Shown here one piece after another: positions 18,228 through 25,365 of a DNA stretch of 64,000 nucleotides. The notes under the pieces are model-generated. The model saw only the letters and a program-made list of their open reading frames with translations, did no database searches and was not told the origin of the DNA. The first letter of the stretch is position 1, and each line of letters opens with the position of its first letter. This DNA comes from Xylanibacter ruminicola (lineage in GTDB: Bacteria; Bacteroidota; Bacteroidia; Bacteroidales; Bacteroidaceae): the NCBI RefSeq assembly GCF_900107775.1, contig NZ_FNRF01000004.1, positions 1 to 64,000 on the forward strand, written 5' to 3'. Made by a program: the position numbers and the translations under genes.

Positions 18228-19196
18228 TTATTTTTTTAGTCGTTCGATGCACATATCGAACAGATTCTGGATAAAATCGTCGCCGGTGACCTCTTTCAGC
18301 TTCTTGATCTCGCTGATAACCAACTTCTTTTCGTCGGCCTCAAGTCCATCTGCGTTCTTGCAGAGATTATAAATCGAGGTGGCGTGATGGGTAGCGGTAT
18401 TGCCATCGGGATTCTTCAGGAAGAACTTCTTGTAGGTGTTGAACTCGCTGAGCCAGATATACGACGACTTGGGAACATCGATAGAATCGAGATTGAACTC
18501 TAAGCGATTGTTAAAACCTTTGATATTCTCGAGCTGGTCGCCTACTGACTCCATAATCTCGTCGATCTTCAGCGGTTCCCCATTTATAGTAATGCTTTTT
18601 ATGCGACGCTTACCATTGGAATGGCTTGCTTCGGGCTTCAGGGCGTAGGTGATGGCCAGGCGCATGATGGTTTTGCTGTCTTTCTCAACCCAGTCCATCG
18701 CATAGCAATAACGATATTTCTTGGTAGCATCATCCTTATCGGTGAAGCAGGCATACACGTAATTAGCGCCATCCTTGCCGCCTATAGCTACCGACTGCTT
18801 GCCATCGCCTACAGCAATCTCTACGCGACTATAGTTGAGAACCGTACGGAAAGATTCTTTCATTTTCTTGTTGCCGCCGTACATCAGGACGTCTTCGTTA
18901 TTGTTCTGCGTACCGGTACGATAGGTGTAAGCAGCATCCTTATCCTTCTCGAAAGCCTCCTGGATATTCTTGATGTGCTTACGTGCCTGAGCCGAAGCTA
19001 AGGTAAAGTCGTACACATCGGCCTGGGCTGTTTTTCGTTCCGTTTCGGGGTCGCGCTCCAAGGTGTGCTGCGTCTTGGTTTCTACAATCTTATCCTTCAG
19101 CAGGGCATCAAATGCCTTCTGAATGTTCTGCTGCGCCATCAAAGTTGAGGGCAGCGCTATCAGCATGGCCGACAGAATTAAGTTTTTACTCTTCAT
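18228..19196 (-). CDS. Secreted protein in sigma-factor operon
   Basis: 322 aa. A signal peptide (ends TLMAQQ) is followed by a mixed alpha/beta protein containing ERDPETERKT near residue 48 and FTLASAQARKHIKNIQEAF. The pattern recalls DUF5024 proteins found in Bacteroides sigma-factor operons, but I hold that name loosely. ATG 19196 is chosen; a TTG two codons earlier is unneeded. It overlaps the upstream gene by 11 bases and is the last of three coupled genes, so it may be a periplasmic member of the same regulatory pathway. Confidence 0.65.
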   Translation of the reverse strand: MKSKNLILSAMLIALPSTLMAQQNIQKAFDALLKDKIVETKTQHTLERDPETERKTAQADVYDFTLASAQARKHIKNIQEAFEKDKDAAYTYRTGTQNNNEDVLMYGGNKKMKESFRTVLNYSRVEIAVGDGKQSVAIGGKDGANYVYACFTDKDDATKKYRYCYAMDWVEKDSKTIMRLAITYALKPEASHSNGKRRIKSITINGEPLKIDEIMESVGDQLENIKGFNNRLEFNLDSIDVPKSSYIWLSEFNTYKKFFLKNPDGNTATHHATSIYNLCKNADGLEADEKKLVISEIKKLKEVTGDDFIQNLFDMCIERLKK

Positions 19197-19863
19197 ATGC
19201 AATAAAATTTGTTTGTTCGTTAATATATACTATGGTACCATCTTCTTGCATCACGGGAATGTAGCCGTAAGCGGCCATCTTCGCCTCTATCATCTCGTCT
19301 TCAGCCTGTGCCTGGGCTTCAACTTGTGCCATCAGAGCGTAGGCCTTATCAATATCATGGATAGTGGGTACTATCTTGCGCTTACTGCGCTTCTTGGCGG
19401 GGGCAGGCTGGACAGCCGCTTTGGGTGCCAACAGCGTATCGGCATGAACCGTCTCGTTTCGGGGCTGCACCATCTCGGTTTCCGACTGTACCGTTGTGGT
19501 ATCGGCCTGAGCGGTGAGCGATGCTGCGGGCATCAACTCGGACTGATGAGCGGGTATGGCCAGATACACCACACCGGCTACAACGGCTGCAGCTGCCAGG
19601 CTCCAAACCATCCAACGGCGACGGTTTTCGGACTTCTGCTCTGCAGCGGGCTGATCTGCGGCGGGCTGCTCGATAACAGGCTGCTCATCGGTGGGCTGCA
19701 TGGCCTCGATCTCCTGGAACAGCTGCTGGTAGCAGGTCCACTCCTCGGGGATGTTGTCGCCCTTGAAGTAGCTGCTCAGGATATCTTCATCGTCGAGCGT
19801 AGAAGTGCCGTCCATATATCTGGTAAGCAACTCCTGAATGTATTCCTTGGTGTACTGTATCAT
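19186..19863 (-). CDS. Single-pass membrane partner of sigma factor
   Basis: 225 aa. A cytoplasmic N-terminus (about 85 residues, starting MIQYTKEYIQELLTRYMDGT) precedes a membrane segment (WSLAAAAVVAGVVYLAIPA), then a periplasmic, Ala/Gln-rich and coiled-coil-prone part. The position and topology are those of an anti-sigma factor, but the zinc-binding HxxxCxxC motif is absent. ATG 19863 overlaps the sigma stop (ATGA), showing translational coupling. The longer frame upstream lies antisense-like in the sigma gene and is rejected. The anti-sigma role is inference. Confidence 0.75.
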   Translation of the reverse strand: MIQYTKEYIQELLTRYMDGTSTLDDEDILSSYFKGDNIPEEWTCYQQLFQEIEAMQPTDEQPVIEQPAADQPAAEQKSENRRRWMVWSLAAAAVVAGVVYLAIPAHQSELMPAASLTAQADTTTVQSETEMVQPRNETVHADTLLAPKAAVQPAPAKKRSKRKIVPTIHDIDKAYALMAQVEAQAQAEDEMIEAKMAAYGYIPVMQEDGTIVYINEQTNFIAYEE

Positions 19864-20354
19864 AACTCGTTTCGCTGTTTGATTTCTTGTAATAATGTTC
19901 GTCGGGCTCTGGCCAGCAGGGTACTTACCGATGTGGGCTCGATGCCTAACAGTTGGGCTATCTCCTCGTGACTGCGCCGCTCTACTTGTCGCATATATAA
20001 TAAGGTGCGCTGTGTGGTGGGCAGCTGGGCCAGTCGGGATTGCAGCCATTGCTCGTTCTCCTTGCTCTCCAGCTCTTCGTGCGGACTGGTTGTGAGCCCC
20101 ACCACGGTGGCCTCGTTGAGCATCTCGGTAGGTTTTCGCCTTTGGTGGTTTCGCAGCAGATGTTTCGACATCAGCGACACGATGGCCTCTACCGATTGGT
20201 ATTGCTCCAGTTCATGGTGCATCTGCCACAGACGAAGCATCACATCCTGTGCGATGTCCTCGGCCTCTTCCTTACCCGCACCATAGTGGAGACTTACGCT
20301 GATGGCTTTTTCGCGCCACGTGCGGGCTATCTGTTCGAATGCACTTTTTTCCAT
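19860..20354 (-). CDS. ECF-type RNA polymerase sigma factor
   Basis: 164 aa. Region 2 shows the -10-recognition block AEDIAQDVMLRLWQ (about 31-44); region 4 has the helix-turn-helix RRSHEEIAQLLGIEPTSVST (near 130-149). There is no region 1 or 3, as in ECF sigma factors. It heads a three-gene operon with a membrane protein and a secreted protein, the usual plan for envelope-responsive sigma control. I see no consensus TAnnTTTG box before it. The signal and regulon are unknown. Confidence 0.92.
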   Translation of the reverse strand: MEKSAFEQIARTWREKAISVSLHYGAGKEEAEDIAQDVMLRLWQMHHELEQYQSVEAIVSLMSKHLLRNHQRRKPTEMLNEATVVGLTTSPHEELESKENEQWLQSRLAQLPTTQRTLLYMRQVERRSHEEIAQLLGIEPTSVSTLLARARRTLLQEIKQRNEL

Positions 20355-20423
20355 TTACTTTTGCCTTACACTAATCAGACACATAAACGGTCCGAAACCA
20401 AACAAGCATTAACTGTATTTAAC

Positions 20424-20455
20424 AAAAAAAATCTCCCCATACATGGTATGAAGAG
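20424..20455 (-). terminator. Terminator of winged-helix regulator gene
   Basis: In minus-strand RNA the arms 20446-20455 and 20433-20442 pair over 10 bp, with two G-U pairs, and are followed by U8 (20424-20431). Confidence 0.75.
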
Positions 20456-20475
20456 ATAAGGTTTATATGTGATAA

Positions 20476-21150
20476 CTATTTGATTTTCAATTCGTAAGCT
20501 TTTCCGCGGTCGGCCTCAATCTTTAAATCTGAATGGGCCTCGATGATGGGCTTCAGGCGACGGATAAGGGTGTAAAGCGTTTCACTGGCATCATCCTTTT
20601 TAGGCCATAACGTGTCGCAGATTTCGGTTTTCGTCAGGCTGTGATTGGGTGAACGGAAAAACATCTCCATCAGCTGTAGCTGCATGGGCGTGAGTTTTAC
20701 CACGCTGCCTTTGGCATCAACAATGTTACCATCCAGCAAAGCCAACCCGCCATAAAGTCCCTCGATCATCTGCCGGCGGTGCTGATACAAACAGAACATA
20801 CCCCACAGCATGGCCAAGGTGCACAAAGCCAAAGCCGGGCGCTGCTCCGACATCGAGAAAATGGTAGCAGCTGAACATTGAGCCTCGCAACGGAACGAAT
20901 GCTGACGGGTATCGACAGCCAGCAGGGCCTGACCACGCAAGGCATCTAACTGCAGATGGCGGTTAAACACTTTAATGGTGTCGGCAGTAATCACATCGCT
21001 CTGCTGCTCGTCGAGGGCAAAAGCCAAAGCCTGACTCATATCCTTCTGAACCAAACACTCGGTAGCGCGATAACTGCTGAAACTTGTAACTGCCGATGCG
21101 GCAATCAGCATGAGGAACACTAATACGGCGTATTTCTGTTTCATCTTCAT
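20476..21150 (-). CDS. Membrane-tethered winged-helix regulator
   Basis: 224 aa. A first membrane segment (about 8-27), a periplasmic loop of about 75 residues with two nearby cysteines (FRCEAQCS), a second membrane segment (about 105-122) and a cytoplasmic OmpR-type winged helix at the C-terminus (about 150-224: LTPMQLQLMEMFFRSPNHSL, TLIRRLKPIIEA). This reverses ToxR/CadC order, where the DNA-binding domain is N-terminal. There is no receiver or kinase domain. ATG 21150 is used; ATG 21144 is equally possible. It lies upstream of the sigma operon but has its own terminator. Confidence 0.8.
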   Translation of the reverse strand: MKMKQKYAVLVFLMLIAASAVTSFSSYRATECLVQKDMSQALAFALDEQQSDVITADTIKVFNRHLQLDALRGQALLAVDTRQHSFRCEAQCSAATIFSMSEQRPALALCTLAMLWGMFCLYQHRRQMIEGLYGGLALLDGNIVDAKGSVVKLTPMQLQLMEMFFRSPNHSLTKTEICDTLWPKKDDASETLYTLIRRLKPIIEAHSDLKIEADRGKAYELKIK

Positions 21151-21171
21151 CAAGGTTTATTATTCTGGTTG

Positions 21172-21179
21172 CAAAGATA
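21172..21179 (-). promoter_or_regulatory. Promoter -7 box for winged-helix regulator
   Basis: TATCTTTG on the minus strand, 21 bases before the ATG. Confidence 0.55.
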
Positions 21180-21222
21180 AGCACTTTCGGGCAGTTAAGC
21201 AAGGCTTTTACATTATTTGGCA

Positions 21223-21252
21223 CAAAAAAAATCCCGAGGGGAAACCCTCGGG
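21223..21252 (-). terminator. Terminator of rpsF-rpsR-rplI operon
   Basis: A perfect 8-bp stem (21233-21240 with 21245-21252), a four-base loop and U8 on the minus strand, 69 bases after rplI. Confidence 0.85.
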
Positions 21253-21321
21253 ACGCTGTGTCATAATAAATAATGATGCCTTACAGCATGTTATTAATTG
21301 TTATGATTTAATCTTTTTGAG

Positions 21322-21912
21322 TTATGCCTCAGCGGGAGCATCGATTGCCTCGAGAGCCTCAGCCTCGTCGGCAGCCTCAGCAGCCTCTGCCTCGTTAGCA
21401 GCAGCCTTCTTTGCATCAGCAGCAGCCTTGATGGCAGCCTCAGCATCAGCAGCAGCCTGCAGCTCAGCAGCATTCTCAGCAACTACCTTTACAGGGAGCT
21501 CAACGATAACCTCCTTGTGGAAGTGCACCAGAGCTACATAGTCGCCAACCTTCTTGGCATCCTTCATGGTGATGATCTTGCGATCAACCTCCTTACCCAG
21601 CTTAGCGAGCTCGTCGGCAACCTGAGCAGCACCAACTGAACCATAGAGCTGGCCAGTTACGCTTACCTTAGCGGCAACCTCTACAACTACACCATTGAGC
21701 TGAGCAGCCTTCTCCTCGGCAGCAGCCTTGAGGGCAGCCAGCTTGTGAGCCTGCTGCTTCAGGTTCTCTGCGAGAATCTTCTTAGCTGAAGGGCTAGCAA
21801 TAACACCCTTACCCTGAGGGATGAGGTAGTTACGGCCATAGCCAGACTTTACATTCACGATATCGTTCTTGAATCCCAGACCGATAATATCTTCTTTCAG
21901 TATAATTTCCAT
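21322..21912 (-). CDS. rplI: 50S ribosomal protein L9
   Basis: 196 aa, against about 148 in most bacteria. The N-terminal domain is typical (MEIILKEDIIGLGFKNDIV, YGRNYLIPQGKG), followed by the long connecting helix and the C-terminal domain ending near LPVKVVAENAA. The extra 45 or so residues form an Ala/Glu/Asp-rich, highly acidic tail likely to be helical or disordered. It is last in the rpsF-rpsR-rplI operon, 22 bases after rpsR. Confidence 0.97.
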   Translation of the reverse strand: MEIILKEDIIGLGFKNDIVNVKSGYGRNYLIPQGKGVIASPSAKKILAENLKQQAHKLAALKAAAEEKAAQLNGVVVEVAAKVSVTGQLYGSVGAAQVADELAKLGKEVDRKIITMKDAKKVGDYVALVHFHKEVIVELPVKVVAENAAELQAAADAEAAIKAAADAKKAAANEAEAAEAADEAEALEAIDAPAEA

Positions 21913-21934
21913 AATCTTGCGTCCTCCTCTTTAA

Positions 21935-22201
21935 TTATTTCATCAAATCGGTTACGTAAGGCAGCAGTGCGATCTGGCGGGCACGCTTAACGGCCTGAGC
22001 CACACGACGCTGATACTTCAGAGATGTTCCAGTGATGCGGCGGGGAAGAATCTTACCCTGCTCGTTGAGGAACTTCTTCAGGAACTCGGGATCCTTGTAG
22101 TCGATGTACTTGATACCGCTCTTCTTGAAACGGCAATACTTCTTCTTCTTTGTATCGATAGAAGGAGCTGTCAAATAACGGATTTCACTCTGTTCTGCCA
22201 T
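21935..22201 (-). CDS. rpsR: 30S ribosomal protein S18
   Basis: 88 aa. The family core is present ([40 protein letters not shown]). Only one cysteine remains in the N-terminal KKKYCRF region, so no zinc ribbon is expected. It lies three bases after rpsF. S6 and S18 bind each other on the 30S platform. Confidence 0.98.
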   Translation of the reverse strand: MAEQSEIRYLTAPSIDTKKKKYCRFKKSGIKYIDYKDPEFLKKFLNEQGKILPRRITGTSLKYQRRVAQAVKRARQIALLPYVTDLMK

Positions 22202-22204
22202 AGT

Positions 22205-22549
22205 TTAAGCCTCCTCTTTTTTACCAAGCTTTGCACGACGCTTCTCGGCGTACTCAACTGCATACTTGTCAAGTTTAACAGTCTGGAAACGAATTACCTT
22301 CTCGTCACGACGGAAAGCTGTCTCCAATGTCTTAATCACTTCTGGCTCAGCCTTGAACTCTACCAGGCAGTAGAAACCTGTAGACTTCTTCTGAATAGCA
22401 TAAGCCATCTTCTTCAATCCCCAGGCCTCTTCGTTGATGATCTCTGCACCCTTATCGGTGAGAACCTTCTTGAATTTTGCGGCCGTTTCCTTCATCTGTT
22501 CATCAGACAAAACGGGAGTTAAAATGAAAACGGTTTCGTATTGATTCAT
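22205..22549 (-). CDS. rpsF: 30S ribosomal protein S6
   Basis: 114 aa. Typical start [18 protein letters not shown] and core [21 protein letters not shown] segment (here [16 protein letters not shown]). First gene of the operon; no ssb or priB lies between S6 and S18, unlike many other phyla. The leader is about 45 bases and AT-rich; I see no S6:S18-binding hairpin in it. Confidence 0.97.
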   Translation of the reverse strand: MNQYETVFILTPVLSDEQMKETAAKFKKVLTDKGAEIINEEAWGLKKMAYAIQKKSTGFYCLVEFKAEPEVIKTLETAFRRDEKVIRFQTVKLDKYAVEYAEKRRAKLGKKEEA

Positions 22550-22595
22550 ACTACTTAATAAAATAAATTAATAATGTTATTGCTTAAAGCGGGTG

Positions 22596-22603
22596 CAAAG
22601 GTA
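22596..22603 (-). promoter_or_regulatory. Promoter -7 box for rpsF operon
   Basis: TACCTTTG on the minus strand, 46 bases before the rpsF ATG and directly downstream of the 22613-22644 tandem repeat. Confidence 0.65.
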
Positions 22604-22612
22604 CAAAATTTT

Positions 22613-22644
22613 TATTGAACATTGACCATTGACCATTGAACATT
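22613..22644. repeat. 7-bp tandem repeat upstream of rpsF
   Basis: Four units (ATTGAAC, ATTGACC, ATTGACC, ATTGAAC) plus ATT lie between the small membrane protein gene and the rpsF promoter. Confidence 0.85.
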
Positions 22645-22662
22645 CCTATGATTTAAGAATAT

Positions 22663-22866
22663 TTAATACTTTTCACCTTGTTTCTGTTGCCGAACGTGCA
22701 AAACAGCGCCTAAAACAATGAAAATCAGACCGGTAAGCAACACCAGGTTATAACGGGTGAGACCGGTAAAATAACTAACCAATAAAAGGAGAGCACCGGC
22801 CAAAACCAGTGCTACTCCCAAATATGCTTTTATGATTCCTCTTTTCACCATGCCCGGTTTACTCAT
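22663..22866 (-). CDS. Small two-helix membrane protein after rprY
   Basis: 67 aa. Two hydrophobic segments (about 12-32 and 40-58) are joined by a short polar turn, with a charged C-terminus (HVRQQKQGEKY). It starts inside the last codons of rprY (8-base overlap), so it is translated with the two-component system. ATG 22851 is a possible shorter start. The function is unknown; the coupling suggests a role with RprXY, which is inference. Confidence 0.7.
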   Translation of the reverse strand: MSKPGMVKRGIIKAYLGVALVLAGALLLLVSYFTGLTRYNLVLLTGLIFIVLGAVLHVRQQKQGEKY

Positions 22867-23566
22867 CGTCTACCTCAGGAGTAATGAGCTTGTAGCCCTT
22901 ACCATGAATATTGATAATCTCGATCTGTGGATCGTCCTTCAAGTGCTTGCGCAGCTTAGTGATGTAAACATCCATAGAGCGGGCATTGAAGTAGTTATCA
23001 TCAATCCAGATAGTTTTCAGAGCGAAGTCGCGCTGCAGGATCTCGTTTGAGTGACTGCAGAGCAGAGCCAGCAGCTCGTTCTCCTTGGTGGTAAGCTTGG
23101 TCTGCTTCTCGCCAATCTGCAGCAACTGCTTCTGGGTATCGAAAGTGAACTGCCCCAGGCGGTAAACTGTAGACTCGCGGCTCTTCTTACCCTTTGTGCG
23201 GCGCAGAATAGCCTCAATACGGAACACGAGCTCCTCCATTGAGAAAGGCTTGGTGATGTAATCGTCGGCACCCAGCTTGAAACCTTCGAGGATATCCTCC
23301 TTCAGGGTCTTAGCTGTGAGGAAGATAATGGGCACGTCTGTGTTGGCAGAACGAATCTCCTGAGCGAGTGTGAAGCCGTCCTTCTTTGGCATCATCACAT
23401 CGAGCACACAGATGTCGAATTTTGTCTTGAGGAAAGCCTTGAAGCCTGCCTCACCATCAGCACAGAGTTCTGCAACAAAGCCTTTGGCCTGCAAATACTC
23501 ACGGAGCAGCATTCCGAGGTTCTCATCGTCCTCGCAAAGCAAAATCTTAATTTTGTCGTCCATCAT
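22859..23566 (-). CDS. rprY: Response regulator RprY
   Basis: 235 aa OmpR-family regulator. Receiver domain 1-120 has acidic pocket CEDDEN, phospho-acceptor Asp in CVLDVMMPKKDG, Thr in FLTAKT and Lys in ITKPFS. A winged helix fills 135-230 (LTTKENELLALL, MDVYITKLRKHLKDD). The sequence closely follows Bacteroides/Porphyromonas RprY, linked there to envelope and oxidative stress. It lies 49 bases after rprX and overlaps a small membrane protein gene. Confidence 0.93.
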   Translation of the reverse strand: MMDDKIKILLCEDDENLGMLLREYLQAKGFVAELCADGEAGFKAFLKTKFDICVLDVMMPKKDGFTLAQEIRSANTDVPIIFLTAKTLKEDILEGFKLGADDYITKPFSMEELVFRIEAILRRTKGKKSRESTVYRLGQFTFDTQKQLLQIGEKQTKLTTKENELLALLCSHSNEILQRDFALKTIWIDDNYFNARSMDVYITKLRKHLKDDPQIEIINIHGKGYKLITPEVDDE

Positions 23567-23615
23567 CGTTAAATTTTAAAGTGTTATTGAATAAATTTTA
23601 TTTGTATTATCACGT

Positions 23616-25178
23616 TTATTGTTCATCCTCTTTCAGGATGGGCAGCGAAATGCTAAAGGTGGTACCCTTGCCCAGCTCGCTCTCACACTTGATCTCGCCC
23701 TCGTGCAGGTTGATAATCTTCTTCACGTAGGCCAAGCCAAGACCGAAGCCTTTCACATCGTGCACGTTTCCTGTATGAACGCGGTAGAACTTCTCGAAAA
23801 TCTTCTTCACATTCTCCTTCTTAATGCCCAGACCGGTATCGCGGATAGAGAAGCACAGACGATCCTTCTCGTTCCAGGTCTTGATATAGATATCGATAGG
23901 CTCATCGGGCTTGCGGTACTTCACAGCGTTGTCCATCAGGTTGGTGATAGCGTTCTGGAAGTGAACCTCGTCCACAAAGATAGCTGAATCCACAGCCTCG
24001 ATATCGGTATAGATCTTACCACCGGTGTGCTCTACACGGAGCGAGAACGACTGGGCGATATTCTCAACCATCTCGTTCAGGTCGAGTTCCTTCTTCTTGA
24101 ATACAATGCTCTTCTTATCGAACATCGACATCTGGAGTACCTTCTCAACCAGGAAGCGCAAGCGTTTCGACTCGTCGGAAATCACACCTCCCAGGTGCTT
24201 GGCCATCTGCTCCGACTTAACAACGCTGGGGTCGTTCATCATCTGGGCGGCCAGCGAGATAGAGGCGATAGGCGTCTTGAGCTCGTGGGTCATGTTGTTG
24301 ATGAAGTCGTTCTTAATCTCGGTGAGTCGCTTCTGACGGAAGATGACCACGATGGTGAATAGGAACGTGAGCAGCAGCACGAAGGTAAAGATAACAGCCG
24401 GGATCATGAAACGCACACTTGAGAATATGTACGAGCTCATGTCGGGGAAGTGGATTTTTACCACACCCATCTTTGATGAGGGATCGTGACTGAACAGCGT
24501 TTGTGAGTAAACGCCCTCCTCGCCCTCGGATGAATATTCGGGACAACGGTACACCTCGCGACCATCGGCGGTCTCCACGCGGAAGTGGTATGGGATGTTA
24601 ATACCGTTGTTGAGCAGTTCGGTACGGATATCCTGATCGAGCAGCTTAAAGTTGATGCGCTCCTTCAGAGGCTTATCGCTGGCGGTATAGAGGATATTGT
24701 AAACTACCTCGTCGAGCAGCGCCTTCTGATATACATAACGGTTGCGCACAATCTCCTGCAGCGACTTAGAGGCCTCGGAGATGCTATTCTTATCGGTACG
24801 CAGAATCATGGCCTTGGGCACGTTGGCGGGACGGATGGCAAACGTTTTGAGCTCGAAGCTTGAGTAAACGGTACCATCTTCGGCAGCTACAGCAAACTGA
24901 TGCGAGTGCTTAATGGTGCCGTCGAGACCATCCACCATCACAGAGTCCTGCTTATAGGCCTTGCGCTCGGTTTCTTTCACATCCTTCTCGAGATAACGCA
25001 GGGTCTCGTTCATCTCCAGGTTACGCGATGCCTGATAGAGGCTACGCTTAACCGACTCGTCGAGCTGTTCCTTCTTCATCTTCGCCATCTCCTCGATGTA
25101 CGAGATCTGAAGGTACAGAAGCCCTACAAATGAGAGGCCCATGACTATTGCTATGATCCAAATCGTACTTTTCTTCAT
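23616..25178 (-). CDS. rprX: Sensor histidine kinase RprX
   Basis: 520 aa. Two membrane segments (about 5-26 and 255-280) flank a periplasmic sensor of some 225 residues. The cytoplasmic part has an H box NNMTHELKTPIAS, N box NLMDNAVKYRKP, G1 IRDTGLGIKKEN and G2 GFGLGLAYV. It phosphorylates RprY. Homology to Bacteroides RprX is judged from sequence pattern and pairing with RprY. The EF-G paralogue upstream has its own terminator, so rprX starts a separate unit. Confidence 0.92.
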   Translation of the reverse strand: MKKSTIWIIAIVMGLSFVGLLYLQISYIEEMAKMKKEQLDESVKRSLYQASRNLEMNETLRYLEKDVKETERKAYKQDSVMVDGLDGTIKHSHQFAVAAEDGTVYSSFELKTFAIRPANVPKAMILRTDKNSISEASKSLQEIVRNRYVYQKALLDEVVYNILYTASDKPLKERINFKLLDQDIRTELLNNGINIPYHFRVETADGREVYRCPEYSSEGEEGVYSQTLFSHDPSSKMGVVKIHFPDMSSYIFSSVRFMIPAVIFTFVLLLTFLFTIVVIFRQKRLTEIKNDFINNMTHELKTPIASISLAAQMMNDPSVVKSEQMAKHLGGVISDESKRLRFLVEKVLQMSMFDKKSIVFKKKELDLNEMVENIAQSFSLRVEHTGGKIYTDIEAVDSAIFVDEVHFQNAITNLMDNAVKYRKPDEPIDIYIKTWNEKDRLCFSIRDTGLGIKKENVKKIFEKFYRVHTGNVHDVKGFGLGLAYVKKIINLHEGEIKCESELGKGTTFSISLPILKEDEQ

Positions 25179-25186
25179 ATCGGTTG

Positions 25187-25194
25187 CAAAGATA
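25187..25194 (-). promoter_or_regulatory. Promoter -7 box for rprXY
   Basis: TATCTTTG on the minus strand, eight bases before the rprX ATG, implying an almost leaderless transcript. Confidence 0.5.
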
Positions 25195-25292
25195 AGCTAT
25201 TTCTTAAAACGATGTACCGAATTTGTTAATTATTTCGGACCAATTTCGCATATTTAACAAGATTATGACATTTTAGTTGCAAATATGCAATT

Positions 25293-25328
25293 AAAAAAGA
25301 ATCCCCGCTAACCAAATAGCAGGGATTC
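25293..25328 (-). terminator. Terminator of EF-G2 gene
   Basis: An 11-bp stem (25299-25309 with 25318-25328; one G-U pair in minus RNA) is followed by U6 (25293-25298). Confidence 0.8.
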
Positions 25329-25365
25329 TATACACATTAGTGTGCGCAAATATGAAGCAAAAATA

